Positions 18,481-28,100 are shown, counted from the first letter of the stretch. The stretch: 44,486 nucleotides of DNA from Candidatus Auribacterota bacterium (GCA_023144635.1 JAGLFH010000012.1:1-44486); one strand, 5' to 3'. The notes: a model not told the origin generated them from the letters alone. Translations and numbers: made by a program.

Positions 18481-20208
18481 TTAGCTTCTATTAAAAAAGC
18501 TTCTAAGTTCTTTCCAGTGGAATTGTTTTATAATAGGGCGGCCATGCGGGCAGGTATGTTTGTTAGATGTATTAAAAAGATCTCTTACAAGCATCTGCAT
18601 TTCCTGATGTGATAGAGCGTCTCCTGCCATTACAGAAGAGCGGCATGCCATGCGGAAGACTTTTTCCATCTTTATAGTAGATGAAGTAGGTGTCTCAAGA
18701 TTTATTTCAGAGATATAACGGGATAAAAATATTTTTGTATCAACTCCCGCAAGTTCATTTGGAACGGTATCAATTTTAAATGTACTTTCTCCAAAAGGAA
18801 CAATTGCAAAACCAAGCTCCTGAAGGCCTGATATATTATCGTTTAAAACCTCAAAATCTTTTTTATCAAGTTCTACAATATCAGGAATTAAAAGGTCCTG
18901 AGCTGTAACTTGTTTTTGCTCATATTTTTTTTTCAGCCGCTCATACATGATGCGTTCGTGCGCAGCATGCTGATCTATTATTTGCATTCCTCTTTCATCT
19001 TCAAGAACAATATATCCTTTACCCAGTTGACCTATTATACGAAATTCTTCATCTGTTGATTTTTGAAAAGAGAAAAAAGTCTCTTTATGTTTTTCATCTT
19101 CAACACCAGTTGATGCCAAAAATGCAGGAATAGATCCTGAATAAGGTTTATTAAAGTTCTTTGTTTCCATAAAAGGCTCAAAAAGCGCAGATGCTCCATT
19201 TTTATTATTTTCGTTATAAGAAACACCTGAAAAAGCAAGGCTATAAGCTTTTAAAAGTTGTGAAAAAATATAATTTGGGTTCTTAAATTTAATTTCTTTT
19301 TTTGTAGGGTGAACATTTACATCTATTGATTCAGGATCAATGTCAATAAAGATAAGTGCGTAAGGATGATTCCCTTTCGGTATCTTGTCACTGTAATATT
19401 TCACAAGTGAAAAATTAAGGTTATTATCTATAATAGGCCGCTTATTTACAAAAAACCTTATTTTGCTGCGGTTCCCTAGAATGCGTGTTGGTATAGATAT
19501 TGCCCCGTATATTTTTGTCGTGCCTGTTGTAAACGATAACAGCTTCATATCATCAAACACATCATCACCAAGCAGCTCGCGGTAACGCATAGAAGGATCA
19601 TCTGTTGCTTTATAATGAGACAATACGGAATCATTACTTCTTAGCTGAAATGTAATGCTCGGGTGTGCTGATGCAAAATCATCTAAAATTATCTGAATGT
19701 TTCTTTTTTCTGTTGATGTTGATTTCAAAAACTTTTTTCTTACAGGTACATTCTCAAAAATATTTTCTATTCTAATAGTCGTACCTTTTAAGTGTGATGT
19801 TTTTTCACACTTGCTTTCTTTTCCAAAATCTATTCTTATACGGCTTCCAAGTCCTGTATCATCAGTAGATGTTGTTACAGTCATTCGTGATATTGATCCA
19901 ATAGAAGGGAGCGCTTCACCACGAAAGCCAAAACTCTTTATGTGAAAAAGATCGCTGTCATCCTGAATTTTACTTGTAGCATGGCGCTTTATAGCAAGTA
20001 AAATATCATCTTCTGCAATACCCGTTCCATTGTCCTGCACAAGTATAAGCTTTTTACCGCCATCTTCTATTGAAACGATTATTTCTGTTGAACCCGCATC
20101 AATTGAATTTTCGATCAATTCTTTTACCACAGAAGATGCGCGTTCTATCATTTCGCCAGCAGCAATCCTGCTTATGACTTTAGCATCTAAGACCTTGATC
20201 CTATTCAT
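18481..20208 (-). CDS. mutL: DNA mismatch repair protein MutL (endonuclease type)
   Basis: MutL couples mismatch recognition to strand nicking. The N-terminal GHKL ATPase has ELIENSIDAG (30-39), the DNGTGI loop and RGEALPSIGS. The C-terminal domain carries the metal endonuclease motif DQHAAHERIMYE (412-423, matching DQHA-X2-E-X4-E), plus ACR (521-523) and CPHGRP (from 553). This MutL should therefore nick DNA itself, as expected for a bacterium without MutH. At 575 residues it has a short linker. Its start overlaps the mutS stop by eight bases, so the two form an operon. Confidence 0.96.
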   Translation of the reverse strand: MNRIKVLDAKVISRIAAGEMIERASSVVKELIENSIDAGSTEIIVSIEDGGKKLILVQDNGTGIAEDDILLAIKRHATSKIQDDSDLFHIKSFGFRGEALPSIGSISRMTVTTSTDDTGLGSRIRIDFGKESKCEKTSHLKGTTIRIENIFENVPVRKKFLKSTSTEKRNIQIILDDFASAHPSITFQLRSNDSVLSHYKATDDPSMRYRELLGDDVFDDMKLLSFTTGTTKIYGAISIPTRILGNRSKIRFFVNKRPIIDNNLNFSLVKYYSDKIPKGNHPYALIFIDIDPESIDVNVHPTKKEIKFKNPNYIFSQLLKAYSLAFSGVSYNENNKNGASALFEPFMETKNFNKPYSGSIPAFLASTGVEDEKHKETFFSFQKSTDEEFRIIGQLGKGYIVLEDERGMQIIDQHAAHERIMYERLKKKYEQKQVTAQDLLIPDIVELDKKDFEVLNDNISGLQELGFAIVPFGESTFKIDTVPNELAGVDTKIFLSRYISEINLETPTSSTIKMEKVFRMACRSSVMAGDALSHQEMQMLVRDLFNTSNKHTCPHGRPIIKQFHWKELRSFFNRS

Positions 20209-22828
20209 CTTTTATTTTCCTGATAATCTCATGAAGAGTGTTTATTGCATCTAGAGGCGTCAGCTTGTTTATATCAATAGATGATAGTTCATCAATGATA
20301 GCTTTATGTTCAAAATCAGATTCGAAAAGTTCCATTTGATTTTGGTCTTTTTTCTCACGTATTTTTTTTATTCTTGCATCACGGTTTTCAAAATTTTCGC
20401 ATTCCAACTCTGCTAATATTTCTTTTGCTCTTTCAATGACATCACCCGGCAGTCCGGCAAGACGCGCAACATGAATCCCGTAGCTTCTGTCGGCAACACC
20501 TCTTTTTATTTTTCTCAAGAAAATAATATCTTCGTTCCATTCAGATACAGCAACGTTATAATTTTTTATTCCATTGAAAATATCTTCAAGCTTTGTAAGT
20601 TCAAAGTAATGCGTTGCAAAAAGTGTTTTTGCTTTTTTGCCTGGTGTTATATGAAGGTATTCTGCAACTGACCATGCAATAGAGATACCGTCATAAGTCG
20701 ATGTTCCGCGGCCGATCTCGTCTAATATTATAAGGCTTTTTGATGTAGCATTGTGAAGTATCCCAGCTGCTTCTGTCATCTCCACCATAAACGTACTTTT
20801 ACCTGCTGACAAATCGTCACTTGCTCCTACGCGAGTAAATATTCTATCTACAACACCGATTGTTGCCTTTAATGCCGGCACAAAACTTCCAATTTGCCCC
20901 ATAAGTGTAATAAGAGCAACCTGACGTATAAAGGTTGATTTTCCTGCCATGTTAGGGCCTGTTAAAAGGGCTATCTGGTTTTCTGTACAATCAAGCGTCA
21001 TGCTGTTTGGTATAAATTTTTCACCAACAAGCAGTTTTTCTACAACAGGATGACGGCCGTCAATTATTTCTAAACGGTCACTATCATCAATAGTAGGCCG
21101 AGCATAATTACATTCCCTTGCTACCCCGGCAAGAGAGCAGTAAACATCAAGCTCAGCAATAAGCTCTGCTGTTTTTTTAATAGCTTTTGCTCTCTCAGCC
21201 ATTTTGTCTCTTATGTTAATAAATATTTCATATTCAAGATTTTTTATTTTTTCATCAGCACCCAGTATTTTATCTTCCAGCTCTTTTAATTCAGGTGTTA
21301 TGAAACGCTCGCTGTTTACCAGAGTCTGCTTTCTCATATAATCATCAGGTACATTAGAAAGATTTGCTTTAGTTATCTCTATGTAATAGCCAAATACTTT
21401 ATTGAAATTTATCTTAAGAGATTTTATGCCCGTGCGTTCACTTTCACGAAGCTGTATCTCGGCTATTTTCTTCTTTGCATTTTTTGTTATATCTTTTAGC
21501 TCTTTTAAATTCTTATCAAAATCTTTTTTTATCATTCCGCCTTCTCTTAAGGAAACAGGGGGAGATTCTTCTATAGATCTTTCAAGAATATCTATTTCAT
21601 TTGCAAAGTCACTTGTCTCATCATATATTTTTTTTAAGTGTTCTGAATTGTAAGTTGAAATACGTTTTCGTATTTCAGGTATGATTATAAGAGATATTTT
21701 AAGTCCTATCAGGTCACGTGCATTAGCACGCTGAGAACTTATTTTTCCAATTATTCTTTCAACATCTGATATTTTTTTTAGAAGCGTGCGGTGCTGTGAT
21801 ACATCTGAATATCTTTCCAACATCTCTTCTATTGCATCAAGTCGTTTATCAATGTCTGTTTTGTTAATAAGCGGCATTGAAAGCCATCGCCTTAAAAGCC
21901 TTCCTCCCATAGCAGTATCCGTTTGATCAAGCACACCTAAAAGAGTGCTCGAGCGCCTGCTGCTTGAGCTTTCAAGTATTTCAAGGTTTCTCATTGTATT
22001 TTCATCCAATTGCATGAAATCCTCGGTAGAATAAACCTGGAGGGAATCAATGTGATCTATCTTTTCATAAAGGTTTTCATTTAAGTAGTGAAGTATTGTT
22101 CCTGCACAGCAGACACCGGGTATCATGGTGCTGCAGCCGAAACCGTCTAAAGTACTAGTATGAAAATGTTCAGTCAGATTTCTGTAACATGCGTTAAAGT
22201 CAAAAATCCAGTCATCCTGAACTGTGATGGAAGCCTTTAGCTTCTCATTTAAAAGTTCTTTAAGTGATGGATTATCCTTTAATGTTCTTGTCAGCAAAAG
22301 TTCTGTAGGGGATACACGATAAAGTTCACTTTTAAGAAGATCAATGCTTTTCATCTCAGTAATACGGAATTCACCTGTCGATAGGTCAACAACAGCAACA
22401 CCAAAATTACCTGATTTTAAACATATTGATGCAAGATAGTTATTTTTCTTTTCATCAAGAAGTTTTGAATCAAGAACTGTACCGGGTGTTATTACTTCAA
22501 TTATTTTTCTTTTAACTATACCTTTGGCAAGTTTAGGGTCTTCTATCTGTTCACAAATATATACCTTTTTCCCATGTTTAATAAGCTTTGCAATATAAGT
22601 ATCTGCAGAATGATAGGGAAATCCGCAAAGAGGCACCTTACCGACTTTTCCGGCACTCCTTGATGTAAGGGTGATATTCAAGAGCTTTGAAGCATCTATT
22701 GCATCATCAAAGAACATCTCATAGAAATCTCCCATTCTAAAAAAGAGAAATCCATCCATACGGTCTTTCTTTATACCCTGATACTGGCGCATCATGGGTG
22801 ATAATGAATCATCTTTTATTTTTATCAT
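20201..22828 (-). CDS. mutS: DNA mismatch recognition protein MutS
   Basis: This 875-residue protein binds mispairs as a dimer. The mismatch-probing FYE motif is at 35-37 (GDFYEMFF). The ABC-type ATPase has the P-loop GPNMAGKST (624-632), and further on DEIGRGTST. Length is typical. Upstream on the minus strand lies an extended -10 promoter. It shares eight bases with mutL. Confidence 0.97.
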   Translation of the reverse strand: MIKIKDDSLSPMMRQYQGIKKDRMDGFLFFRMGDFYEMFFDDAIDASKLLNITLTSRSAGKVGKVPLCGFPYHSADTYIAKLIKHGKKVYICEQIEDPKLAKGIVKRKIIEVITPGTVLDSKLLDEKKNNYLASICLKSGNFGVAVVDLSTGEFRITEMKSIDLLKSELYRVSPTELLLTRTLKDNPSLKELLNEKLKASITVQDDWIFDFNACYRNLTEHFHTSTLDGFGCSTMIPGVCCAGTILHYLNENLYEKIDHIDSLQVYSTEDFMQLDENTMRNLEILESSSSRRSSTLLGVLDQTDTAMGGRLLRRWLSMPLINKTDIDKRLDAIEEMLERYSDVSQHRTLLKKISDVERIIGKISSQRANARDLIGLKISLIIIPEIRKRISTYNSEHLKKIYDETSDFANEIDILERSIEESPPVSLREGGMIKKDFDKNLKELKDITKNAKKKIAEIQLRESERTGIKSLKINFNKVFGYYIEITKANLSNVPDDYMRKQTLVNSERFITPELKELEDKILGADEKIKNLEYEIFINIRDKMAERAKAIKKTAELIAELDVYCSLAGVARECNYARPTIDDSDRLEIIDGRHPVVEKLLVGEKFIPNSMTLDCTENQIALLTGPNMAGKSTFIRQVALITLMGQIGSFVPALKATIGVVDRIFTRVGASDDLSAGKSTFMVEMTEAAGILHNATSKSLIILDEIGRGTSTYDGISIAWSVAEYLHITPGKKAKTLFATHYFELTKLEDIFNGIKNYNVAVSEWNEDIIFLRKIKRGVADRSYGIHVARLAGLPGDVIERAKEILAELECENFENRDARIKKIREKKDQNQMELFESDFEHKAIIDELSSIDINKLTPLDAINTLHEIIRKIKDE

Positions 22829-22855
22829 ATATATACCTTATTATTTAGAAATGTC

Positions 22856-22885
22856 ATTATATCACAGGGATATTAAAAGACTCAA
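22856..22885 (-). promoter_or_regulatory. mutSL promoter
   Basis: Reading the minus strand, TTGAGT is followed after 18 bases by TATAAT preceded by TG one base away (extended -10 TGATATAAT, plus-strand 22856-22864). A leader of about 20-25 bases with AAGG precedes the mutS ATG. Confidence 0.6.
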
Positions 22886-22941
22886 GCTACAAGCTTCATC
22901 ATTAAATCATATTTAACACTAATGTATTATGCACCGTCAAA

Positions 22942-22958
22942 ACCACTCCCGGAGTGGT
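22942..22958. repeat. ACCACTCC/GGAGTGGT palindrome, left copy
   Basis: ACCACTCC-C-GGAGTGGT is a perfect eight-base stem. The same sequence recurs at 26102-26120, on the other side of a three-gene block. Confidence 0.7.
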
Positions 22959-23090
22959 CTTGGGGCTGGTCTTATCTAAGAATCAGTCTGTAACACCCTT
23001 AGTTCAGCGATATTAGAAAATGAATGAAAAATAAAATAGATTTTTTTATCTATTATTATTTCTTGAATAAGAAATAAAGTCATAGTAAAA

Positions 23091-24200
23091 ATGTATATGC
23101 ACAAAATTTTATACATATTAACTTTTTTATTATTTTTCAATATTTCAGCAGAAGCAAAAGAAATTGAAGAAAAAGTATATGATTGGATATCCAGCCTGCA
23201 AAAGCCAAGCGGGCTTGTAGAAGAGACAGAAAATAGTAATTTGGTATCACTATACAGTAATTCTCTTGCAGCTATAGTCTATACTTATAAAGAAGATTAC
23301 AGTAAAGCAAAAAAAATATTCCTATGGTTCAAAAGGAACAAAAAAGAATTAAATTCGGCTCCGGGAGGGTTCGGTCAATTCAGAGATACAAAAGGTTTTA
23401 CAAGTGCACCTCACCGATGGATGGGAGATAATTGCTGGCTGCTCATCGCATTAAATTATTATAAGAAAAAAACTGGTGATACACAATTTACCTCTCTTGC
23501 AAAAGATATTGAAAAATGGATTAGAGACCTTCAGGATCAAGACGGAGGACTTTGGGGAGGATACAATCCTAACTTGACCCAAATAGAAAAAAATTCAGAA
23601 GGCAATATAGATGCTTTAAATGCTATCTCTGGATTTGACAAATTCCATAAAAACCTGTTTATCTTTTTAAGAGATAAGAGATGGGACAAAAAAAACAATG
23701 TTTTTACAACAAAATGGCCGCCATATGAACATGCACCTGACCTTATAAGCTGGGGATATCTTGCTTTGGGAAACAAATACAAGCACTTCCTTGATTTTGC
23801 AGATAGATTCATGATAGCAAAAAAATCTACTCTGGGGCCTGTAGTAAAAGGTATAGCTTTTGATCTTGTTGAAAAAGACGGAATCTGGATAGAGGTAACA
23901 GGACAAATGGCTCTTGCGTATAAAGTAGCAGAAATGGATAAAAAGGCTCAATTTCTTATTAAAGAAATTGAAAAAATGTATGTTCCATCAAATTCTAACA
24001 AAAATATTGGAGGCATAGTTTACTCAACAGGTCAGGGAACTATGTTCGGCCCCGAGCCTTTATGGAAAGGAGCAGATACAAATCCTGTCCTTGGAACAAG
24101 CTGCTGGTATCTAATGGCAAAATGGGGTATAGATGCAATGAGAATTGGTCGAATAAATATAATCAAAGGGCTTAAAAAAGAAGGACTTTATTATAAATAA
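23091..24200 (+). CDS. Secreted alpha-toroid glycosidase-like protein
   Basis: This 369-residue protein has a signal peptide (cut near residue 22, SAEAKE) and helical, Trp-rich repeats: RWMGDNCWLLIALNYY, LQDQDGGLWGGYNP, DLISWGYLALGNKY and SCWYLMAKWGIDAM. This is the pattern of (alpha/alpha)6 barrels in glycoside hydrolases or polysaccharide lyases. I cannot name the family or confirm catalytic residues. The start is uncertain: no Shine-Dalgarno is visible, and the two in-frame ATGs are two codons apart. With the other secreted glycosidase at 15396 it suggests polysaccharide use or envelope remodelling. Confidence 0.65.
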   Translation: MYMHKILYILTFLLFFNISAEAKEIEEKVYDWISSLQKPSGLVEETENSNLVSLYSNSLAAIVYTYKEDYSKAKKIFLWFKRNKKELNSAPGGFGQFRDTKGFTSAPHRWMGDNCWLLIALNYYKKKTGDTQFTSLAKDIEKWIRDLQDQDGGLWGGYNPNLTQIEKNSEGNIDALNAISGFDKFHKNLFIFLRDKRWDKKNNVFTTKWPPYEHAPDLISWGYLALGNKYKHFLDFADRFMIAKKSTLGPVVKGIAFDLVEKDGIWIEVTGQMALAYKVAEMDKKAQFLIKEIEKMYVPSNSNKNIGGIVYSTGQGTMFGPEPLWKGADTNPVLGTSCWYLMAKWGIDAMRIGRINIIKGLKKEGLYYK

Positions 24201-24363
24201 AAATATGAGTTCTAATCCAATCCACAAAATATTTCCCATCTATTATTTTATATTGCATTTACTATAATAAATCAAAATTTCATCTTTACAATTTTGATTG
24301 ACCGATGTATATAAATAGCTTCAAATAACAAAAAAGTTTTATTTTATAATGAGGTCTATAATA

Positions 24364-25533
24364 ATGAATTTGAAACAATTGATAACGCCAAATAAATTAA
24401 AAGTATATCTGATTTCAACAGGACATTTAATTCATGATATTTATACAAGTTTTTTGTCTCCTGTGCTCCCTTTATTGATAGAAAAATTTTCATTAACATA
24501 TACGCTTGCCGCTTATCTCCGTTTAGCAATGCGGCTACCTAGTATATTAAACCCTTTTATAGGCCATATTGCAGATGGGATAGGATTAAAATATTTCGTA
24601 GCTTTGGCTCCTGCAATCACTGCGATCGCTATGAGTCTGATCGGCAAAGCACCCAATTATTTTAGCATCATAATACTGCTTATTGTTGCAGGATTAAGCT
24701 CTTCTTTTTTTCATGTTCCCGCACCTGTTATCCTTAAAAGAATTTCAGACAAAAAATTGGGAATGAGTATGAGCTGTTTTCAGATCGGAGGAGAACTCTC
24801 AAGAACAATAGGTCCTATCATTGTCGTAGGTGCGATAAGCCTCTGGAGCTTTGCGGGAATATACAGATTAATGCCTTTAGGCATAATCATATCTATTGTT
24901 TTACTAATAAAATTAAAAGATGAAAAAAGCATTACACATAAATCAAAAAAACATAATTTTAAAGAATCTATCTCAACAACCCTTAGGCAGGGGAAAAAAC
25001 TGATTTACGCACTTTTGGGAATACTTTTGATCAAATCATTTACCGCTTCTGTGGTATCCGCTTTTTTACCAACATATTTGAGTTTTAAAGGATATAGCCT
25101 GTGGATGGCAGGAGGAGCACTTTCTATTCTACAGGCAGCAGCAATAATAGGAGTACTACTCACCGGTACTATTTCAGACATCATAGGAAGAAGACGGCTG
25201 CTTATTTTTGTCAGTTTCTGCTCTCCTCTGGCAATGCTGCTTTTTTTGATAGGGATCAAACACGCCCTTATACCTGTAGTAATATTACTTGGGCTGATCT
25301 CATTTTCCAGCACTCCGGTAATACTAGCTTTGATACAGGAAAACAATTTTAAATATCCCTCTATAGCCAATGGAATATACATGACAATAAGTTTTCTTTT
25401 AACTTCAATTATTGTGCTGTTCTTCGGAAAGATTGCTGATATTTTAGGCTTAGAAAAAGCTTTTCTTATTTCAGGGCTCTGCTCTTTTCTGGGATTGCCG
25501 CTGGTATTTTTAATACCCAAAGACAAAATTTAG
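24364..25533 (+). CDS. MFS transporter, fosmidomycin-resistance (Fsr)-like
   Basis: This inner-membrane protein of 389 residues has about twelve TM helices and Fsr-like features: an N-terminal HLIHDIYTSFLSPVLPLL, then GLSSSFFHVPAP and FQIGGELSRTIGP; the cytoplasmic loop after TM8 has SDIIGRRR. The start at 24364 is preferred over 24349 because GAGGT at 24351-24355 is well spaced for it. Substrate unknown. It lies between the two ACCACTCC palindromes. Confidence 0.83.
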   Translation: MNLKQLITPNKLKVYLISTGHLIHDIYTSFLSPVLPLLIEKFSLTYTLAAYLRLAMRLPSILNPFIGHIADGIGLKYFVALAPAITAIAMSLIGKAPNYFSIIILLIVAGLSSSFFHVPAPVILKRISDKKLGMSMSCFQIGGELSRTIGPIIVVGAISLWSFAGIYRLMPLGIIISIVLLIKLKDEKSITHKSKKHNFKESISTTLRQGKKLIYALLGILLIKSFTASVVSAFLPTYLSFKGYSLWMAGGALSILQAAAIIGVLLTGTISDIIGRRRLLIFVSFCSPLAMLLFLIGIKHALIPVVILLGLISFSSTPVILALIQENNFKYPSIANGIYMTISFLLTSIIVLFFGKIADILGLEKAFLISGLCSFLGLPLVFLIPKDKI

Positions 25534-25565
25534 AATAATTAAAAAGTTAAAGCAGAAGTAGAAAA

Positions 25566-26087
25566 ATGTCAAATAACATAAAAAAAGCTAAATCAAATAA
25601 TAAGAATAAATGTTCGAGATGTCTTAGATCAACAGAACCAGATCAAATATATATGATCGATGATAAACCTGTTTGTTCAATCTGTTTATACGAGAAAGCA
25701 ACACCTTTTAACATTTATCCAATAGGTTTGATCAAGAATGACCTTGAACTAGCTAAAACAGGCTTTGGCACTCTGGGCAAAAAGGGGGTATCTTGTATTG
25801 AGCTTTTAAATTCACAAAAACCTTTTTTGTATAAACTTGAGGATGAAAAACGAATTACTATTGTTTATTATTTACATGAAGCAAAAAATGTTAGATCTGT
25901 TTTTAACCGAGGCTTAGACAGTAAAAAAGTAGGTGTTTTTGCCTCAAGAACTCCATATCGATTATCAAAAATAGCAATTCAAGATGTTCGCTTAATCAAA
26001 ATCGAAGGATCAAAACTCTTTGTTGAAGGATTAGATGCAATTAATGACAGCCCTGTGTTAGATATAAAAATGAGCTGGTATACATAA
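25566..26087 (+). CDS. TrmO/TsaA-like protein with N-terminal zinc ribbon
   Basis: The first 45 residues have two CxxC pairs (Cys16/19 and Cys37/40), a zinc ribbon. Residues about 48-170 follow the TrmO (TsaA, UPF0066) pattern: IYPIGLIKND, YYLHEAKN, GVFASRTPYR (123-132), LFVEGLDAIN and PVLDIK (164-169). TrmO methylates N6-threonylcarbamoyl-adenosine in some tRNAs using SAM. The canonical RSPxRPNPIG is changed here to RTPYRLSKIA, so activity or substrate may differ. The zinc ribbon is not part of standard TrmO. No strong ribosome-binding site is visible. Confidence 0.72.
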   Translation: MSNNIKKAKSNNKNKCSRCLRSTEPDQIYMIDDKPVCSICLYEKATPFNIYPIGLIKNDLELAKTGFGTLGKKGVSCIELLNSQKPFLYKLEDEKRITIVYYLHEAKNVRSVFNRGLDSKKVGVFASRTPYRLSKIAIQDVRLIKIEGSKLFVEGLDAINDSPVLDIKMSWYT

Positions 26088-26101
26088 GAATGCGTCCCCG
26101 A

Positions 26102-26120
26102 GACCACTCCCGGAGTGGTC
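26102..26120. repeat. ACCACTCC/GGAGTGGT palindrome, right copy
   Basis: GACCACTCC-C-GGAGTGGTC is a perfect nine-base stem, sharing 18 bases with the copy at 22942. It lies just after the TrmO-like gene and could also be its terminator. Confidence 0.7.
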
Positions 26121-26280
26121 GAAAAGGTGGAGGTTTTTGAGGAAACGCTGGGAAATCAATCATGTTTGCATCACGCTTCTGTTTCTAAAATGATAATTTG
26201 GTTTAAAAAGTTTTAAAATAACGGTTTATTGTATACAATAAATTATTTAAGTTAAGTAAACTTCTAAATAGAAAGTAATT

Positions 26281-26490
26281 ATGAGCAAACGTTCTAATAA
26301 AAAAAATAAAGATAACAAACATAACCCTAATGCACCTGGTAATGACTGCAAATGCCCTGTATGCATTTTCACAAAATCGCAAGCACCAGGGAATCCATAT
26401 GACTTAACAAACTGTCCAAAACTTAAACCCCAAACGAGTTCAAAGAAAAACAATAAAACTAAACCTAGACCAACATCAGGAACAGAGTGA
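26281..26490 (+). CDS. Small basic Cys-containing protein, unknown
   Basis: This 69-residue frame is very rich in Lys and Asn at both ends, with a central Cys-Pro block: CKCPVC (23-28) and later NCPKLKP. The four cysteines could bind zinc. The start has no clear Shine-Dalgarno. The protein-like composition and compact Cys core argue for a real gene; I recognise no family. Confidence 0.45.
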   Translation: MSKRSNKKNKDNKHNPNAPGNDCKCPVCIFTKSQAPGNPYDLTNCPKLKPQTSSKKNNKTKPRPTSGTE

Positions 26491-26499
26491 TGTTCCTTA

Positions 26500-26910
26500 T
26501 AATTCTACCTTTCTCCTTTTTCAAATAAATAGTGTTTTACTTTTCTTTTTTTCCGTGTCCCTCCGTGGCTATGTTTTTACACGGGCGAAGGCTTGTCGGC
26601 GCCCCTATCGAAGATCCGCCATCTTGTTGGGAGGACACACTTTTATTTTCTTCGTGCCCCTTGAACACCGTAACCCTTTAACTCTTTAACTTCATTTTTT
26701 CTTCGTGTCCTTCGTGGCTGAAAAATCGTTTTCCCCTGCTGTTTTCTAACGAAATCAAAGATGCGGGGACTATAGGTGCGTGGTGAGTAGTGCGTCATGC
26801 GTCCGTGGAGTCCTTCGACAACATTATAAACAGCAAACAAAGCAGTTCTTTTGTTTGATTAGCGTAATTCGTGTAATTAGTGGTTAATTCTTTTCTCTGT
26901 GCTCTCTGTG
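26500..26910. repeat. Repeat spacer upstream of the RlmL-like gene
   Basis: It has no gene. It contains TCCGTGTCCCTCCGTGGCTA (26552-26571), the right arm of the long inverted repeat (26575-26640), TTCGTGGCTG and the CCCCTGCTGTTTT...GGGGACTATAG repeat (26733-26775), AATTCGTGTAATTAGTGG (about 26867-26884) and a triple CTCTCTGTG run leading into the next promoter. Confidence 0.6.
26575..26640 (-). repeat. Long inverted repeat, right arm
   Basis: This is the reverse complement of 17379-17449, with at least 29 consecutive identical bases at its CCTCCCAACAAG end. Confidence 0.75.
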
Positions 26911-26926
26911 CTCTCTGTGGTAATAT
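26901..26926 (+). promoter_or_regulatory. Repeat-borne extended -10 promoter of the RlmL-like gene
   Basis: CTCTCTGTG repeats end in TGG-TAATAT (26918-26926). The ATG follows after eight bases, so the message would start at or next to the start codon. No Shine-Dalgarno is present. Confidence 0.5.
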
Positions 26927-26934
26927 TTTTGCCT

Positions 26935-28068
26935 ATGGATAAAATCACATTAATAGTAACAACAACATTCGGATTTGAAGCAGTTGTAAAAAAAGAACTT
27001 GTTTATCTTGGCTTTAAGGATTTTATTATATCTGACGGAAAGATTGAATTTGATGGGTCAATAACTGATATTCCTAAATTAAATCTTTGGCTTAGAGCTG
27101 CTGACAGGGTGCTTATTAAAATAGGAGAATTTAAAGCAGCAGATTTCGATGCTCTTTTTGACAATACTTATGCTTTACCATGGGATAATTGGATTCCAGA
27201 AGATGGTAAGATCATAGTAATAGGTAAATCTGTAAAATCTACTTTAAGGAGTGTCCGGTCTAATCAAGGTATGGTCAAAAAAGCAATTATTAATAAGTTG
27301 AAAGAAAAGTATAATAAGGTATTGTTTCCTGAGACAGGTTCGGAATATACAGTTCAAGTTTCTATACTTAAAGATATCGCACAGATGACTCTTGATACTT
27401 CAGGCTTAGGGCTTCATAAACGAAATTACAGAGTTGATACTGGAGAAGTTCCCATAAGAGAAAACCTTGCCGCTGGGATGGTTCTTTTAAGTTTTTGGAA
27501 TAAAGATAAAATATTAATTGATCCAATGTGCGGTTCGGGAACAATTTTAATTGAGGCCGCAATGATAGCTAGAAATATTGCTCCTGGATTAAGGCGGAAA
27601 TTTGTGTCAGAAACATGGCCAATTATTGATAAAAAGATTTGGGAAGAGGCAAGATTAATCGCAACTAATGCGGCCAAACCAACTGGTGACTTAAAAATAT
27701 TTGGTTATGATATAAATAAAAGCAGGATTAATGGCTGTAAAATTAATGCCAAATATGCCGGGGTAGAGAATGACATTGTTTTTAGAGAGCAAGATGTAAA
27801 AGATCTAAAAATTGAAGATGAGAGCGGTATGGTTATTTCAAATCCACCTTATGGCGTTAAAATGTGTAATGAGCAAGAACTTCATTCTATTTATAATGCT
27901 ATCAACGCAATTTTTAAAAATAAGCCCGGATGGTCGATTTATATGATAACTTCAGATAAAAAGTTTCCTAACTTTTTTAGACGATCGAAACCTAATAAAA
28001 CAAGAAAATTGTATAATGGGACTATAGAAGCAAATTATTATCAATATTTTGGCAAAAAGGTTTCTTAA
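26935..28068 (+). CDS. RlmL/RlmK-type rRNA guanine-N2 methyltransferase
   Basis: This 377-residue SAM-dependent RNA methyltransferase has an N-terminal THUMP-type region (about 50-160) and a Rossmann domain with DPMCGSGT (196-203) and NPPYG (303-307), the N2-guanine methyltransferase signature. It matches the family of 23S rRNA G2445 methyltransferases (RlmL N-terminal part, YpsC-like). The longer frame from 26899 translates repeat sequence, so I start at MDKIT (26935), which has a promoter-like TGG-TAATAT eight bases upstream and no ribosome-binding site. Confidence 0.86.
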   Translation: MDKITLIVTTTFGFEAVVKKELVYLGFKDFIISDGKIEFDGSITDIPKLNLWLRAADRVLIKIGEFKAADFDALFDNTYALPWDNWIPEDGKIIVIGKSVKSTLRSVRSNQGMVKKAIINKLKEKYNKVLFPETGSEYTVQVSILKDIAQMTLDTSGLGLHKRNYRVDTGEVPIRENLAAGMVLLSFWNKDKILIDPMCGSGTILIEAAMIARNIAPGLRRKFVSETWPIIDKKIWEEARLIATNAAKPTGDLKIFGYDINKSRINGCKINAKYAGVENDIVFREQDVKDLKIEDESGMVISNPPYGVKMCNEQELHSIYNAINAIFKNKPGWSIYMITSDKKFPNFFRRSKPNKTRKLYNGTIEANYYQYFGKKVS

Positions 28069-28100
28069 TCAGTAGAAAAAAAAAGGTAGCCACAGAGGTC

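Noticed and set aside
26643-26840. Minus-strand frame of 65 codons
   Set aside because: It lies in the repeat spacer with the CCCCTGCTGTTTT element and has no start site.
26899-26934. Longer start of the RlmL-like protein
   Set aside because: The extra residues translate the CTCTCTGTG repeat; the ATG at 26935 begins the conserved domain.
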